Shown: positions 24,584-36,657 of the stretch, piece after piece
Numbering within the stretch: the first letter of the stretch is position 1
Layout of the letters: each line of letters begins with the position of its first letter
NCBI GenBank assembly: GCA_025345505.1
Contig: JANVCC010000040.1
Location: forward strand, 6,242,073 to 6,306,072
Origin: Todiramphus chloris collaris
Taxonomy: Eukaryota > Chordata > Aves > Coraciiformes > Alcedinidae
DNA length: 64,000 nt
Reading direction: 5' to 3'
Program-made: the position numbers and the translations under genes
The notes under the pieces: model-generated
What the model was told of the DNA's origin: nothing
Databases searched by the model: none
What the model saw: only the letters and a program-made list of their open reading frames with translations

Positions 24584-25556
24584 CTGTTTAAATAAATCTA
24601 AACTCTCTGAACTCAGCAGAGATAAATGAGAATCCCAAAAAGGTGACAGATCTACTGACTTTTGAGGTCTTACAGAATGCATAGGTACATGAGCTGGGTT
24701 ATGAAAATACGATGGGATAAATGAAGGCAAAAATAATCTTAGTATTCAAGAGAGATGTGCATAACTGTACCTTGTCCCTTTGCCTTCATTTCCTTAAAAT
24801 GTCACTGAGAACCAGAGCTGGAAAATCATCTCACTATTAGTGGGCAAGTACATATATGTTCCAAAAAGCAGGTACGCAGCTGATGTATATGATCTGCCGT
24901 ATAATGTGTATGATCTGTAGTGTTTGAAATGGACTGTGTATAACAGGGTGCCATCCTACCTCCTCTCAGAGCCTCAGGTACAGATAAGGGCATTTTTCAA
25001 AGTACTGACAGCAAGTTAAAGAGGATTCAGGCTGAGATAGCTAAACTTCCATTTGATATATGTTTACATCACTCTGTATCAGGAGTGCATTTTCTTTCTA
25101 CTGGTTAGTTAAACAAAAACAATCCTCAGATATATCTTTTGTGAAGAGACTAACTCTCACTCCTGCCTTTATCCCCTCCCTTCACCCTCAGTGGCAGCTT
25201 CTCTTTCTTGTGTAGACACCACATTAAACAGAGCCATTCCTTCCTTTTCTCCTATTTATTTTGCAAATGGTAATGATAAATCACTTAGGGGATCCATTCT
25301 GTGTGCTGTGCATTTGCAGGTTTTCTCAGCATATCATTATTTTCTCTCATGGTCATAAAGCCATGCTTCTGAGGAAATCTCCTGGAGATGATCAGCCATG
25401 GTGCTGGATGACACGAGGAGAGGCCTCAATTTTCATGTATTCATTCTGGGTTTCATTTTATTTATATTTTTTTTGAGAAACTGGAGTTTAGACAGTTTAA
25501 TAGACTGGAAAAATAATTGAGAGAAAGATCTAAATATCTTTCCACTCTCTAGGGAC

Positions 25557-25900
25557 TGTCTTGGTTTCAGCTGGAATAAAGTTAATTTTCTTCCTAGTAG
25601 CTGGTATAGTGCTGTGTTCTGGATTTAAGATGAGAATTATGTTGATAATACACCAATGTTTTAGTTGTTGCTAAGCAGTGTTTATACTCAAGTCAAGGAC
25701 TTTTCATTTTCTCATACTGCCCTGCCAGCAGAGGCTGGGAGTGCAGAGCTGGGAAGGGACACAGCAAGGACAGCTGACCCAAATGGGTCAAAGGGATATT
25801 CCATACCATGTGATGTTATGGCCAGTATATGAAATCAAGGGAGTTGGCCAGGGGACACTCTGTCTCAGGAACTACTGAGCATCATTTGGCAAGTGGTGAA
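25557..25900 (+). mobile_element. Endogenous retrovirus LTR fragment (solo, 3'-truncated)
   Basis: The segment starts with TGTCTTGGTTTCAGCTGG and runs through 'TTTTCTTCCTAGTAGCTGG', 'GTTTTAGTTGTTGCTAAG', 'GACAGCTGACCCAAATGGGT' and 'GGGATATTCCATACCATGTG'. This order is that of a widespread avian ERV LTR I recognise, although I cannot name the family with certainty. The expected promoter region follows (CCAGTATATGAAATC, a decayed TATA segment). The rest of the LTR, with the polyadenylation signal and the closing CA end, is missing: similarity stops at an 18-base palindrome at 25899-25916. No gag, pol or env sequence lies on either side, so it is a solo, broken and presumably inert LTR. Confidence 0.85.
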
Positions 25901-25916
25901 GCACTATATAGTGCTT
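25899..25916. repeat. 18-bp perfect palindrome at LTR break point
   Basis: AAGCACTATATAGTGCTT equals its own reverse complement over all 18 bases and contains TATATA at its centre. It lies where the LTR similarity ends, so it may have formed at, or favoured, the deletion break. Confidence 0.8.
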
Positions 25917-28129
25917 TCCAGCATTTATATCATCCTTGTCCTTCTCCAGGTGAAGACAGCACAAGCATCTGCTTGTAAAATTCCAGCAGCTCCAATTTCC
26001 CATAATTTTCCCTAGCTCAAGTGCTATCAAAACAAAGTACAATCAGATTCCTGAAAGTGAGAAGTCAGAAAATACAGCCCTGCTTGAGGGTGTTCAGATT
26101 CATTTTACAGCCTCGTTACAGCTACTGCCCTGTACATTTATTTGTGCTGTGTTGGGATTTTTCCTTTACTCATTAAACCATTATTAGCAGCAAATGCCCT
26201 CTATAAACCTGGCACAGCAACCCTGTCAAAGACAACAGATATTAGCAAATACCAATGCTCTGACCTGTGTAATGTTCTGTGGTTCAGGTCCCAAAACTGC
26301 AAATCAACTGTCCCTAGTAAGATCTTCATTAGATCCTCAGTAATTTCTGAACCAAATGAAGAATCAACAACAGCCGCTCCTAACTGGCAGATTTTTCTCC
26401 TAGGATGTCACACAACAAGGGCAGGGAAAAGAGGAATCACCTTTATCCATTCAGTGGGATCCTCAAAGAAGTATGTATTCACTTGGGAGACCAACACGTG
26501 AACCAGCACGTACCGTGCCAGGTGCTGCACAGACACACAATCTACTGCAGGTAGAGTAATTTAGACCTCAAGAGTACACCAACAGATAGTTACTTAAATA
26601 GATATGAGGCCCTGGAATTGGATCGATCTGCAGACACCAAAAGAAGGCTCTGTCTCCAGTAAGTATGAGAGTGTTGACATCAGTCTTGTCTTTCCTGTTG
26701 TTTTATTCTATTTTTGTTACAATGTGAGAATACAAATAAAGATAGAGCAAAGGTGAGAGTTCTGTTTCTCCACTCAATACAGTCTTCAATACAGTTTTTA
26801 ATATATAAAGCTGAACAGAAACACTTAATCAAAATGTTTCATCTGTATCAACTCTTCTGATGGCTTGAGATGGCATGGCTAATGCATGGACATCCATCAT
26901 GCCTCTGTAACAGCAAGATACCCCAAGGAATAATTTAGGGACTTTCTCCCAGGAATATTGCTCAGTGTAAAGTCAGTATTTTATCCTCTTATCCAAGGGG
27001 AATATTACTTATGACAGTTTTATACAGCTGTGATATTACTGCTGTTTATCTTCAAAGCCCTCAGATGATGCCGTGTTCTCATGTTGCCATATATGCACAA
27101 GCAATGTTGGCCTCTACTTCCATTCTTTAGAACAAAGAAGAAGGAGGTCAAATATGTGACCCTGGAGAGATTGTCTTTGTAACCAACATTTATACACTGA
27201 GATGAGACATTTTGGAATATGTCTTTGCTACCTTGTACATATTTTCCACACCATTACTTCAGATACAATGGAGTGATCTAGATCCCAGACAGACTAATAT
27301 TTTGTTGAGACTGTCAGCTGAGTTCCTTTGTCAGGACATTTGGTTTTAGCTCATCTTTTATTCAAGTATTTATGCATATGACTATTAAATCTGAAATATT
27401 TTTTTAATATTAGGAATAGTCTGAGTTTACAAATATCTAAGTGTAGAGATTGCTAAACCTCTTCAACTGATGTCAATGTTTGGGAAGAATACTGAGCATT
27501 TGCTGTAAAGCAAGATCTCCAATGGAGTCTACCAATGTTTTGGGACAATGTTGGGGTTTTTTTTAATTCCTTGTGCTGTGTTTATACTAGCTTTTGCAAC
27601 TACCTACACAAGGATGAGAGTCCTTATCTAATGCTAAAATGTGCTCTCCATGTTTAGAGAATATTTAGTGTTTTCTTGCTGTTTCTAAAATATTTGTTTC
27701 CAATTAAGACTGATCTTCCAGTGATTCACTTCCAGCTTTTGACAGTCTATTTTCTGCTTACAGAGGTACTTCAGAGAGAGCTGGGAAAATAGGATTTTTA
27801 ATGAAATAAATATGCAATAGTTAAATGTGCTAGAATAACACATTTTACAGCTACACCCCCTGCTTTCCGCTGGGAGTGTCATTATCTGATATCATGGCAG
27901 TGAGATACAGAATTTGAGATCTACCTTTGCAAAACTATGAGGACCCGGGTCCCTCCAGGAAACCTCCAACCCTGACAGACCAACGTGAGATTCCTTACTT
28001 GTGGTTCTTCCTGTAACTAATTTTAACACAGATTCTTTTTGGTCGGTTCTACTAAAAGGCCAGTTCTCTGCAGTTTGAGTGGAAGGAGAAAAAGTTAGTT
28101 GCAAGCAAAGAGGGGAAAATAAACTATTT
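25917..28129. other. Gene-free unique DNA
   Basis: No gene is supported. The largest frame (26142-26501, 119 codons, plus strand) matches nothing known. A short tandem duplication of CAATACAGT lies at 26775-26796. No transposon was recognised beyond the LTR end. Confidence 0.5.
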
Positions 28130-28475
28130 CATCTTCTTCAATGATAATTGCATTATATCTTCTCATTACAGTAATTGCTGGTTTAACTAACAATTTTCCC
28201 ATTGTGCAAGCTCTGGAGAGACTGGGAATTTAATAAACAGTTAGAATAATACCAAATAATGGAGCAAAAGGTGAAATTACCACTTGGATACACTTCTTTC
28301 AGCTAAACTGTGAAGGATCAAGGGGTCACTCAGCAGAGATAATTGCTAATTAAGCTTGGAGGGGGAGGCAGGCAGCCAGGAAAACATCCTTGTGTTGCAT
28401 TGCATTGCCAATTGATTACAACTTCAGACCTTGATTAAACTTCAGAAATGATTAATTAATTAACACTTGCCAAAA
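28130..28475. promoter_or_regulatory. Candidate conserved non-coding element
   Basis: The segment lacks repeats and open frames but is dense in homeodomain and POU-like words: GATAATTGCATTA, TAATTGCTGGTTTAACTAAC, TAATTGCTAATTAAGC, CCAATTGATTAC and GATTAATTAATTAACAC (28450-28466). A GC-richer patch with GGAGGGGGAGGCAGGCAGCC lies between them. Such clusters are typical of developmental enhancers conserved among vertebrates. Without an alignment, conservation is an inference. Confidence 0.25.
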
Positions 28476-28599
28476 TGGACAAGAAGGAGGGGATACCAAA
28501 GTGAGGCCATGGCATTGACCTCCAAGCAGTCTTCAAAGCACAAAAACTTTGCAGTTCTGTCATGGTCCCATTTATGGTGGTTTCATTAATGTCAGTATA

Positions 28600-28765
28600 G
28601 GAGCAGGGTGAGCTCATGGCTCAGGTGCTGAAAAGGGAATCAAACAACGTGAGTTCATTGCAAGCTCTGCAAAAGATTTGCTCTCACTAGAATGCACTTA
28701 ATCTCTCCCTTCTTTCATTCATCATCTGTAAAGTGACAATGAAAGCTTGTATTCTACAAATACCC
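28600..28765 (+). mobile_element. Possible ancient MIR-type SINE relic
   Basis: The part GCACTTAATCTCTCCC, then TTCATTCATCATCTGTAAAG and TGACAATGA, parallels the MIR right half, where a 'cacttaacctctctg' phrase is followed by 'tcctcatctgtaaaat' and 'ggataataa'. Upstream, 'CAAGCTCTGC' could match the segment before it. MIR relics do survive in bird genomes, but rarely and in a very diverged state, so the match is suggestive only. Confidence 0.35.
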
Positions 28766-29580
28766 CTGGGCAGGTTTTTTTGCAGCACAGATCCATACAT
28801 AAGACATTTTTGAGGGGGACCTTCTGAAACTTTCAAATTCATCAATCAATGATCACGCAACTCTTTTTAAGATGTGAAGACATAGAGATGTATTGTAACA
28901 GTATTGATTTACAGATTTTAAGACCAGGGAGTACGATCAAGTTTGAAAGTGCCTCAAAACATAGATCACAATCTAATTTCAGCAACAAACTGCCTGGTAA
29001 CAAAAGTATAATTAGCAAACAATTTAAAACAGAAACCTTTCATACCTTTTTTTTTAATCTGGTGCTTCTGTGTGGATTCATGGAAGCATGAATGCAAGCT
29101 AAGATAGACCATCACTGAGAACAAATATTCTGTTACTTTTCACTTGCTTCTCCATAGAAATATATATGTCTCTGTAGAAATATTATTACATAGTATTTAT
29201 TTCCTTATTTATGTGAAATTTGTTAGTAATGACCATTTGATGTTCTAAGCATCTCTTCAGCTTTTTTAAACTATTGAAAATATGAACTCAAAGCCATAGT
29301 TTTGTCCCAAACACACATACCCCCAAACTGTTCTATCTCATCACAATCAAAACCTAGTAATGAATAGCATACATTATTCCTCTTTCTGAACTTGCTTACA
29401 GAATCATTGCTATCTTACATAAATTAGTTTTCTGCTATTAAAAAGCAATGCACTGATGTTTAAATATTGCTCCCCCAGCTGGAAAAATACATTTACTTTG
29501 CAATGGGGTAATGTGTGCTTACAATTTAATACTGAAACATTCATTAGTATGTTCTGGCTAGCAGATAATGCTGCCTAGTC

Positions 29581-29637
29581 ATGTTCAAAGAGCATCACTA
29601 TGTTCAAAGAGCATCACTGTGTTCAAAGAGCTTCACT
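29581..29637 (+). repeat. 19-bp unit in three tandem copies
   Basis: ATGTTCAAAGAGCATCACT occurs at 29581-29599 and identically at 29600-29618. A third copy with two changes (GTGTTCAAAGAGCTTCACT) lies at 29619-29637. Each unit holds TTCAAAG, which fits the TCF/LEF core (WWCAAAG). Such a minisatellite is either recent slippage or a multiplied binding site. Confidence 0.9.
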
Positions 29638-29671
29638 ATTATTAAGTAGGCAGATAGAGTCAGCAGTCCTC

Positions 29672-29691
29672 GGGGGGCGGGGGGGGGGAGA
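29672..29691 (+). repeat. G run, possible G-quadruplex
   Basis: Six G, one C and about eleven G follow each other on the plus strand. It is low-complexity and quadruplex-prone, and its length is likely to vary and be hard to sequence. Confidence 0.7.
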
Positions 29692-31410
29692 GTGTTAAAA
29701 TGAGACCCCTGATTAAATGGTGACTCACAAGAAACCCTTGGGGAAAATGCTTGAAGGTGATACAATCACCACGGAGTGTTTGGATGTATAACAATAGGGT
29801 AGAGAAAAAAGCATCATCCTCCCCAGTGAAAGCTGTATTCAAGGTGAAGCTTTTGCTTGTGGTCTGGATCCCAGCCTCTAGGCAACGTAAGCATCTTGAC
29901 AGATGTTTAGCTGGATGACATAGAATGACGAATATCTTTTAAACTCATCCTACGCATATACCTTTCCATTTATCTCTGAACCTCATACCTTGCATTGTCT
30001 ATATTGGCCTGCCAGTAAGGTGATTTTGATGCAAGTGGCAAATAATAAGGTGTTTGGATACTAAACCCTGGTTTATTACTGGCCTTTTGAGGTACTGCAG
30101 GACTATGTGTATGAATGCCAGAACATTCCAGGGACCTGGTAACTACTTCTAAGCAATGCAGAGATCCAGCTCCCTAGATAAGGAGGAAAACATATGTGTG
30201 TGATAACACACACTTCTACCACCAGCTGTACCTTTCAGTCCAAGGCCAGGGAAAAGTGATTATTCAGGGATTAAGTGTGGTTCAGTCCTTCAAATGCTGG
30301 TGTGGCTGGGCTGTGTGGGCAGACTGGAAAGGGAGTAAAGCCCCATCTCTCTCCTGTTTAAAACAAGGGCTCTTTGCTCCAGGACTTCTGACCATGGCAG
30401 TGTCCTTCCTTCCAGCATGCCAGGCTTAGTCTGGGAGTTTGTTCTGTTGGGTTTTGCCCACATCTCTCACCTGCAGGATTTCCAGGTTTCTCTAACTCCA
30501 ACTCAAATTCCTTCTTCATCTGTGACTTGTAGTTGTAAGTGCTTTGCAGTGACTTTGTAACATGAAACCTCAAAATTATTAAAATCACCAGAAAATCACC
30601 ACCTGAAGTTGAATGAGGTTTACAGCCTCATCCCTAGGGAAGGGATTACCCAGTAATGTCTTCAGCTAGACAGTTTCTCAGACTATGGGGAAAATGTCCT
30701 TTTTTTTAATGTAGTATATGTTAAAGGACTCTAAAAACAATCACTTTCTTATGAGCAGAAATACAGGTTTACATGTGCTAGAAAATGACACTGTGAACTC
30801 TGAATCAAAGATTTTCTTTCAGGGAGATGGATGTCCTTATTTAAAAAAACTGTGTAGAAAATTAAAATGAAAGTAATTTTCGACAGAGGATAAGAAATGG
30901 AGAGGAATAAATCCAATTTGGTGACAATTGGTCATTCAGTAACTGAATGAGATCAGAGCAGGTCTATATTATATGGCTCTCTGGAAAGCTACGCAACCCA
31001 GTACCAACTGCTCTGAATCAGGAATAGTTCCATTCCCATCTCAGTGTAAGGGTGTATGAACTGGATCCTCCTCTCTTTAAACATGGGAATTTGCTCTAGT
31101 GCCACTCTGGCTGCAGAAGACATTTATGGCATTGTGAATGTGTTTTTGGAAGAATTCGGGGAGCAGAGCCCATAGCAATGGAAAGGCAAAGAGTCTGCCT
31201 ATTGCAGGCTGAGTGCAGACTGCAATAAAATATTTTACCATGAGGGGCATGGTGCAGAGATGCTAGTTTCTGATATTCAGTCTACCTCTGGAAGCAACAC
31301 AGATTGTGTATCCTTGGTTTTCAGGACCTGACTAGATCTTTGTGGTGTTGTACTGGTTGGTACACCCACACCAGCCTTCTCACAACTGGCTCAGGGTATA
31401 ATGTGTAATG

Positions 31411-31432
31411 AAACAAACAAACAAACAAAAAA
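31411..31432 (+). repeat. (AAAC)n microsatellite
   Basis: Four to five units of AAAC end in an A run. It is a simple repeat; a shorter one of the same type occurs at 43927-43940. Confidence 0.85.
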
Positions 31433-32940
31433 TGGTCATAAAATTCCAGTACACATTTCTAACTTGGATCAGTGAGATCCTTTAGGTGAGTTTCAGTAAA
31501 CGTGTCTCAGTGCTCACCCCAGGAAAACTCATTCAGCCCCCTTGTTTCTTTCTCTTTTAGTAAACGCTGCAAACAAGCACTTTGCAATTTAGTGTGATTT
31601 TGTGTTCTCATTACACTGTATTATTCTTTATTATTGTCTTTATGAAAAATAGACCTGTTGCAAGTCTGGAATCAGTATTCCTCCTACACTTCTCCCTAAG
31701 CTACATTCTCTGCTTTGCTAGTAACATTTTTTTAGGGGTTTTTTGCTTTTTGTCCTCCCAGCTAACCCTGAATTAAACCTTCTGCTTTTTGTGTCCTGTA
31801 CTGAAAAGGAGAAATCTTCAGCAAGAATAGAGAGCAGCTGAGTGTGAGAAGACAGGTGCAAACACTCCTGACAAGGCTACCAAATCAAAGGGAAGGGGGG
31901 AAGAAGAACAGCTTTGCTACCTAACAAAGGATGCTCTTTGGAAAAGACTTTGTGTGCAAACCACGTTGGCATCAATATGGATATAGAAGTTTAATGCGTG
32001 GGAGACAGAAGCAAAGAGAGGTCTGCATTGGTGTGTATTGGAATTTAGGGGGAGAGGGGTGTGTTTCCTTATTCTAAAATTAGAAGACTAACTGGGCATT
32101 AAACCCTGAAGAGCACAAAGGTTTTAGCAGAAACAGAGACGTGTTCACTAGATTTGCATCCTTGTGTATGGAACTGCTCATATGCAGAGGGTCTCACGGA
32201 AAGCTTTCACCTACCACAGGTGTGTAGAGCAGAGGATCCCTCTATGTGCCATAAACCCAAAAAGACCAGGAGATTTCAGGCTTGTTGCCCATTTCCCACA
32301 GTACATGCAGTGAGCCTTTCCAGGAATTCCTAGTTTCCCTCTTTCTTCTGTGTCTGAGTTACTTCACAAATGTAAAAATTCTCTCATTCTGACTGGAGGG
32401 AATTTCTATGTAGAAAGAAACTAAAAATGTTCAGGGAGCCTAGATACTGCTAGCATTGCCACACAGGGTGTGCCAAGACTGATCTAGGCTCTTTGCCTGG
32501 CAGACCAATTATACCTGACTTTTTGGACCAGCAGCAGATCTGGTAAGCTACTGTGTTCATTGGCTTTCTTCTAAGATTAATAACTCACTGAATATTAATA
32601 ATTGTAGATTCACAGTTAGATACAATTGTTAGTTGTATAAGACATTATTGCACTCTGCTGTCTAGATCCTGCTGTCAACTTTCAATATTTGAGGTGTGCT
32701 ACCTGTCTGTCTACATCCCTGAGACACCCATACTGTGACACATACATGAGCTATCCTTTGTGCTCAGATTCTGCGAGCATCAAACACACAGAATTACTCA
32801 GACCATTTGCTCCTGCTATTATCTTGAAGTGTGCTTTGATCTTGTAGAAGGGTTTGTGAATTCAGTGTCTTGTCCATTGTTTTCAATCTATCTTAACTGA
32901 CACAATGACAGGTAAACAGATGCTTTTGCCGTTTAAGTTT

Positions 32941-33057
32941 GAGGGTTGTTTTGGGTTGGGTTTTTTGTGTGTGTATATGTGGGGGGGGGGTGGGGTGTTG
33001 TTTGGTTTGAGTTTGTTTGTGTCTGTTTGATTGGTTTTTTATTGGGGTTTTTTTTGT
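32941..33057 (+). repeat. G/T-rich tract, possible G-quadruplex
   Basis: About 115 bases of the plus strand are almost free of A and C. They include GAGGG, TTGGGTTGGG, a run of ten G, TGGGG and ATTGGGG separated by T and GT stretches. Several sets of four G runs can be drawn. The minus-strand frame crossing it translates to a Gln/Lys/Pro/Thr string that reflects composition only. Confidence 0.75.
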
Positions 33058-36000
33058 TCCCTCCACCTTGAAAGCGTTCAGGGAAAGGGAACATCTTTTT
33101 CCATATCTGTGTTGTAGTGCTATAGGTTTCAGTTCACCGCAGAGCTCCAATAAGCTACTGGAATAGAAAGGATAGACCAATAATAACTTCTGCCAACAGA
33201 AAAAGTTGAGCCATAAGACAACAGTATAATCATTTTTTGTAAAGAAGGATTTGCTTCTCCAGCCAGGCTGTCACTGGTAGCTGAGCTATAAAGCTGATCT
33301 GTAAAGCTAATTTAGGTACATCTGGATGAGCTGGTTGCCAATTCTTGCATCTGCAAGATACTGCAGAACTGCTGTTGTTTTTAAAGGAATGCAGCCAAGA
33401 GGTTGGGAAGCTCTTGCCATTTTATCAGCCAAAATCCTGGCGTAACAATAGCCTCATGCCTTTGTAAAACATATGTTAAGAAAGTCAGCAGTGTCACTTT
33501 TGTATTTCTCCCTTGCAATGAATTTCTGCAATGTAGGTATAACCAGGAGAACAAATAGTCTCTCCTAAAGGGATATCTGCGTACTTTTCAAATACTATTC
33601 CAGAGAAAAGGTGAGTAGCAAATACCATAATTTCTTTTTCAGACTTAGGATGCCCATCAACTCTTAGAAAACTATTTTATTTAGCTCATTATTAATACTC
33701 TGGTTGTTAGCTTGGATTGCTAAATGAATCTGCAGAAAAATAATGTATGTACTCCAGTTCTTCAATGTTTATATTCATCCAAGCATTTAAGAACTGTCAA
33801 ACAAAATACACTGTATTCAAGGGAACATATTCATTGAAAGATTAAATTAGGTACTTCAATAAAGCCCCCCATTGCAGTGGAGAGGCATTTCATGCTAACA
33901 AATAACTACAGTGCTATTATAACAAGACCTAGAGGCATGTGATTTCAACTGACTGCACATCTCTGTTCTGTGAGTGCCTGTATTTTTTTTCCAAGGCTGA
34001 TGAAAGACCAAATAGTGGTTGATATGGAACAGACTTGTTCTCTTAAACATTTTTGAAATATTCTCTAGTGTTTCAAAGATTGTCTTCAGAGCAGTTACCC
34101 TGACCCATAACTTAAGCTTCCTTTCCATCTGCTTCTGTGCAGACCCACCTTAACTTCTCAGTGCTTCATCTCCAAAGTTCTGTGCAGAAGTAGTGCTGTC
34201 TCTCTGTGCTCCCTGACATGCTCCCCAGTTTTCACTTAGCATTTTCATATCTGCATTGGTCTTTTCCCAGCAGGCAGCAAAGCCCAGATAACCTGTGTCA
34301 TCAGCTATACTCTTTCACTCTGATTTCTTAAGGTAAAAGTCTGTGTCTCACCTCCCAAGAGACTTGGACAGAGTCACTGCTTGTTTGTCCTTTATAAGTA
34401 AGGATATAATTATTCTTTACCCTTTAAAATGCTGGTCTTTAAAGCAGTAGGACCTTCTTTCTTACCTGTGTTTTGGACCATGAGCCAAAGTTCTCAGGAA
34501 AGCCAAAAGGACAAATCAGATTTATGGCCACATGCAACTGTGCTATCCAAGACATGAATCTGAAGTGGCACTGTTCACATTTGCATAATATCCAAGATTT
34601 AGTTTCTCCAGCTGTGGCTGAGCCCAGCACATTTACCCCTCTTTTAATATGTAGGGTCTAAAGCAAGAAATAACCTTAAATGTTGTTGTAGAGAGGAGAC
34701 AGATTGTAAGAAACCTAGGACCCAAAGCATGGTATATTCAGCAATTCAGCCACTGAGTACCAGCAAAACAAGTATTCATGTGGAAGCAAAACCTTTCTGA
34801 TGTGGGGTTGTGTACTTCTGCTATCTTAAGTACACTACACATGTCTCTGTGGAAAGTATCAAAGATGCTTTATAGCACTAGACAGGTTATGAAGATGGTT
34901 CTTTACTCAGTTGGATGCAGTGACTTACATGTAAATGGAGAAGGTTGAATAACAATCACTAAATAATTTATGCAAGGAATCTCTTAATCCTGCAGCCCTT
35001 ATTTGGTAAATGTCTGTACACACAGGAGCTCCTTGATGCCTGACTCTTGTGGTGCAGTAAGGATCCAATTATGACATTTTGGAGCTTGATTGCTATTGAT
35101 TTGAGGTCATTTAGGTTACTGGAAAACTTCCACTTCCCTTCAGTGAAGATGAGACCAAAGATGTACATTTCAAGTTGTGCCGTATATGCAGAACATGTGC
35201 ATAACTGTATATATCCTGTGGCTGAAACTGGATTTGTGAAGTATCAGCATAAGCAGTCAGAAGTGCTGGTGGTGACTAAGCTACTGTTCTGGGATATATC
35301 CTAGCTGTAGAAAATACCAGGTTTCCTTCTGGCAGAGCCAATACAGCATCCAGACATGGTGTATGTGCATTTGTTTTGTGGACAAAACCATTGCCTTGTA
35401 AGACTATGCAGGTGAGAGAAGCTGAGAGGTTGAGGCTGGATTTCACATTGAATCCCAGATATGTATGGACGGTATAGTCCTTCCCTGACAGAAGGTCTGA
35501 GAGTTTGCATCAGCTATATATGCCTTAGTGTTTGTCCACATCTAGCTCTGGTAAAGGAGCACAGGAAAGGAAACTGGAAAGGGTGCCTAGTGTAAATAAG
35601 AGATGACCAAAAGTGGACTCTGGTGTTGTATGTTTCCAACACTCCTCCTCAGGGTATTGTCTAATGGCAATCTCCAGTGTTGAAGTTTGCTTCTGGTTTT
35701 AATGCATCTTCTGCAAGCAGTGAATGATTTTTGTCTTTTTAGGCAGCTCTAATTTTTCTTTTTATTTTTCTTCTTTTTCCAATGTCCATTCTGACTGCAT
35801 CTCATGGGGCTATCTAGCAAGACCTGGAGTGGGCTCAGTACACTTATGGAAACAGAAGACAGTGGCTTAGACCTGGAAATAAATGTAGTTCTAGACTTAT
35901 TTTTTCTCTTGATGGGGAGTATTGGGTCTTCCTTGATGTCCCTAACAATGCAATCTGGTTTGGGTTTTTTTGTCCAAGAGAATTTCCTCTCTCCAATGTT

Positions 36001-36644
36001 TTTCATGCTGTAGCCTTTCCTCTTTTCTCTGGGAAGAGACAAAATAAATTCCCATCTATCACATGTGAACAGCCATCTATATTATTTCAGGGACTTCTCT
36101 CTCTGGGATGAACAGGGTTTATATGTGATAAGTCAAGGCTTGGTTATCAAGTGAAATGCTCTTTTCTAATCACATGATGATGAAACTGCCAGGCTGTGAC
36201 CAAGATGGTACACAAATAGTGCCAGAGCAGCTGAGCTGCTGAAATCCCTGATGGTAAAAAGTGAAAAGAGTCTGACCCCTGAGGAGGATCAACCACCAAA
36301 GCACATTTAGGCTGTGCTTTGGCATGCATTTGGAAAGAGTGACTGTGTTTACCCCTTTACTGCGGTGGGCTTAGCATCTCTGACACAAGCCACCCTCATC
36401 TGCAGCTGTTTTCTGCAGCATCCCTAAAGCTTTTCTGTAGCATCAGAACAAAACAAGACGAACCAGCCACAGTCTATAGCCACCTGATTGAAAGTTTCTG
36501 AGTCTGGTAGGCTCTGTTATCTGGAATCTCTGGTGGAAACAGTATATTCCAAGCTTCCCCCAATTATAGTTAGCAGCAGCTCTTGCACTCGGGCTTGGTC
36601 CTCCCACATACCCGTTCCTCGCTGTTTTGTTGCCTCAGGATGGA

Positions 36645-36657
36645 GTTGCCTGGCAAC
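36645..36657. promoter_or_regulatory. RFX-like symmetric motif
   Basis: GTTGCCTGGCAAC is a perfect X-box pair of half-sites (GTTGCC and GGCAAC) with a one-base spacer in place of the usual two. Spacers of zero to three bases are tolerated in the family consensus. No CpG island surrounds it, so function is less likely than for the site at 21.57 kb. Confidence 0.3.

Larger units (their letters stand above)
22729..25556. other. Gene-free unique DNA with one weak exon candidate
   Basis: The content is AT-rich unique sequence. Small features are an AP-1/NF-E2-like site ATGAGTCAGC at 23592-23601, an (AGGT)n tract at 23761-23777, and a 12-base perfect palindrome TGCACATGTGCA at 23888-23899. A short approximate duplication around TGTATATGATCTG lies at 24883-24922. 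The weak exon candidate near 24.5 kb is listed separately. Confidence 0.5.

Noticed and set aside
25917..28129. Internal retroviral genes next to the LTR
   Set aside because: No gag, pol or env similarity in any frame on either side; the LTR is solo.
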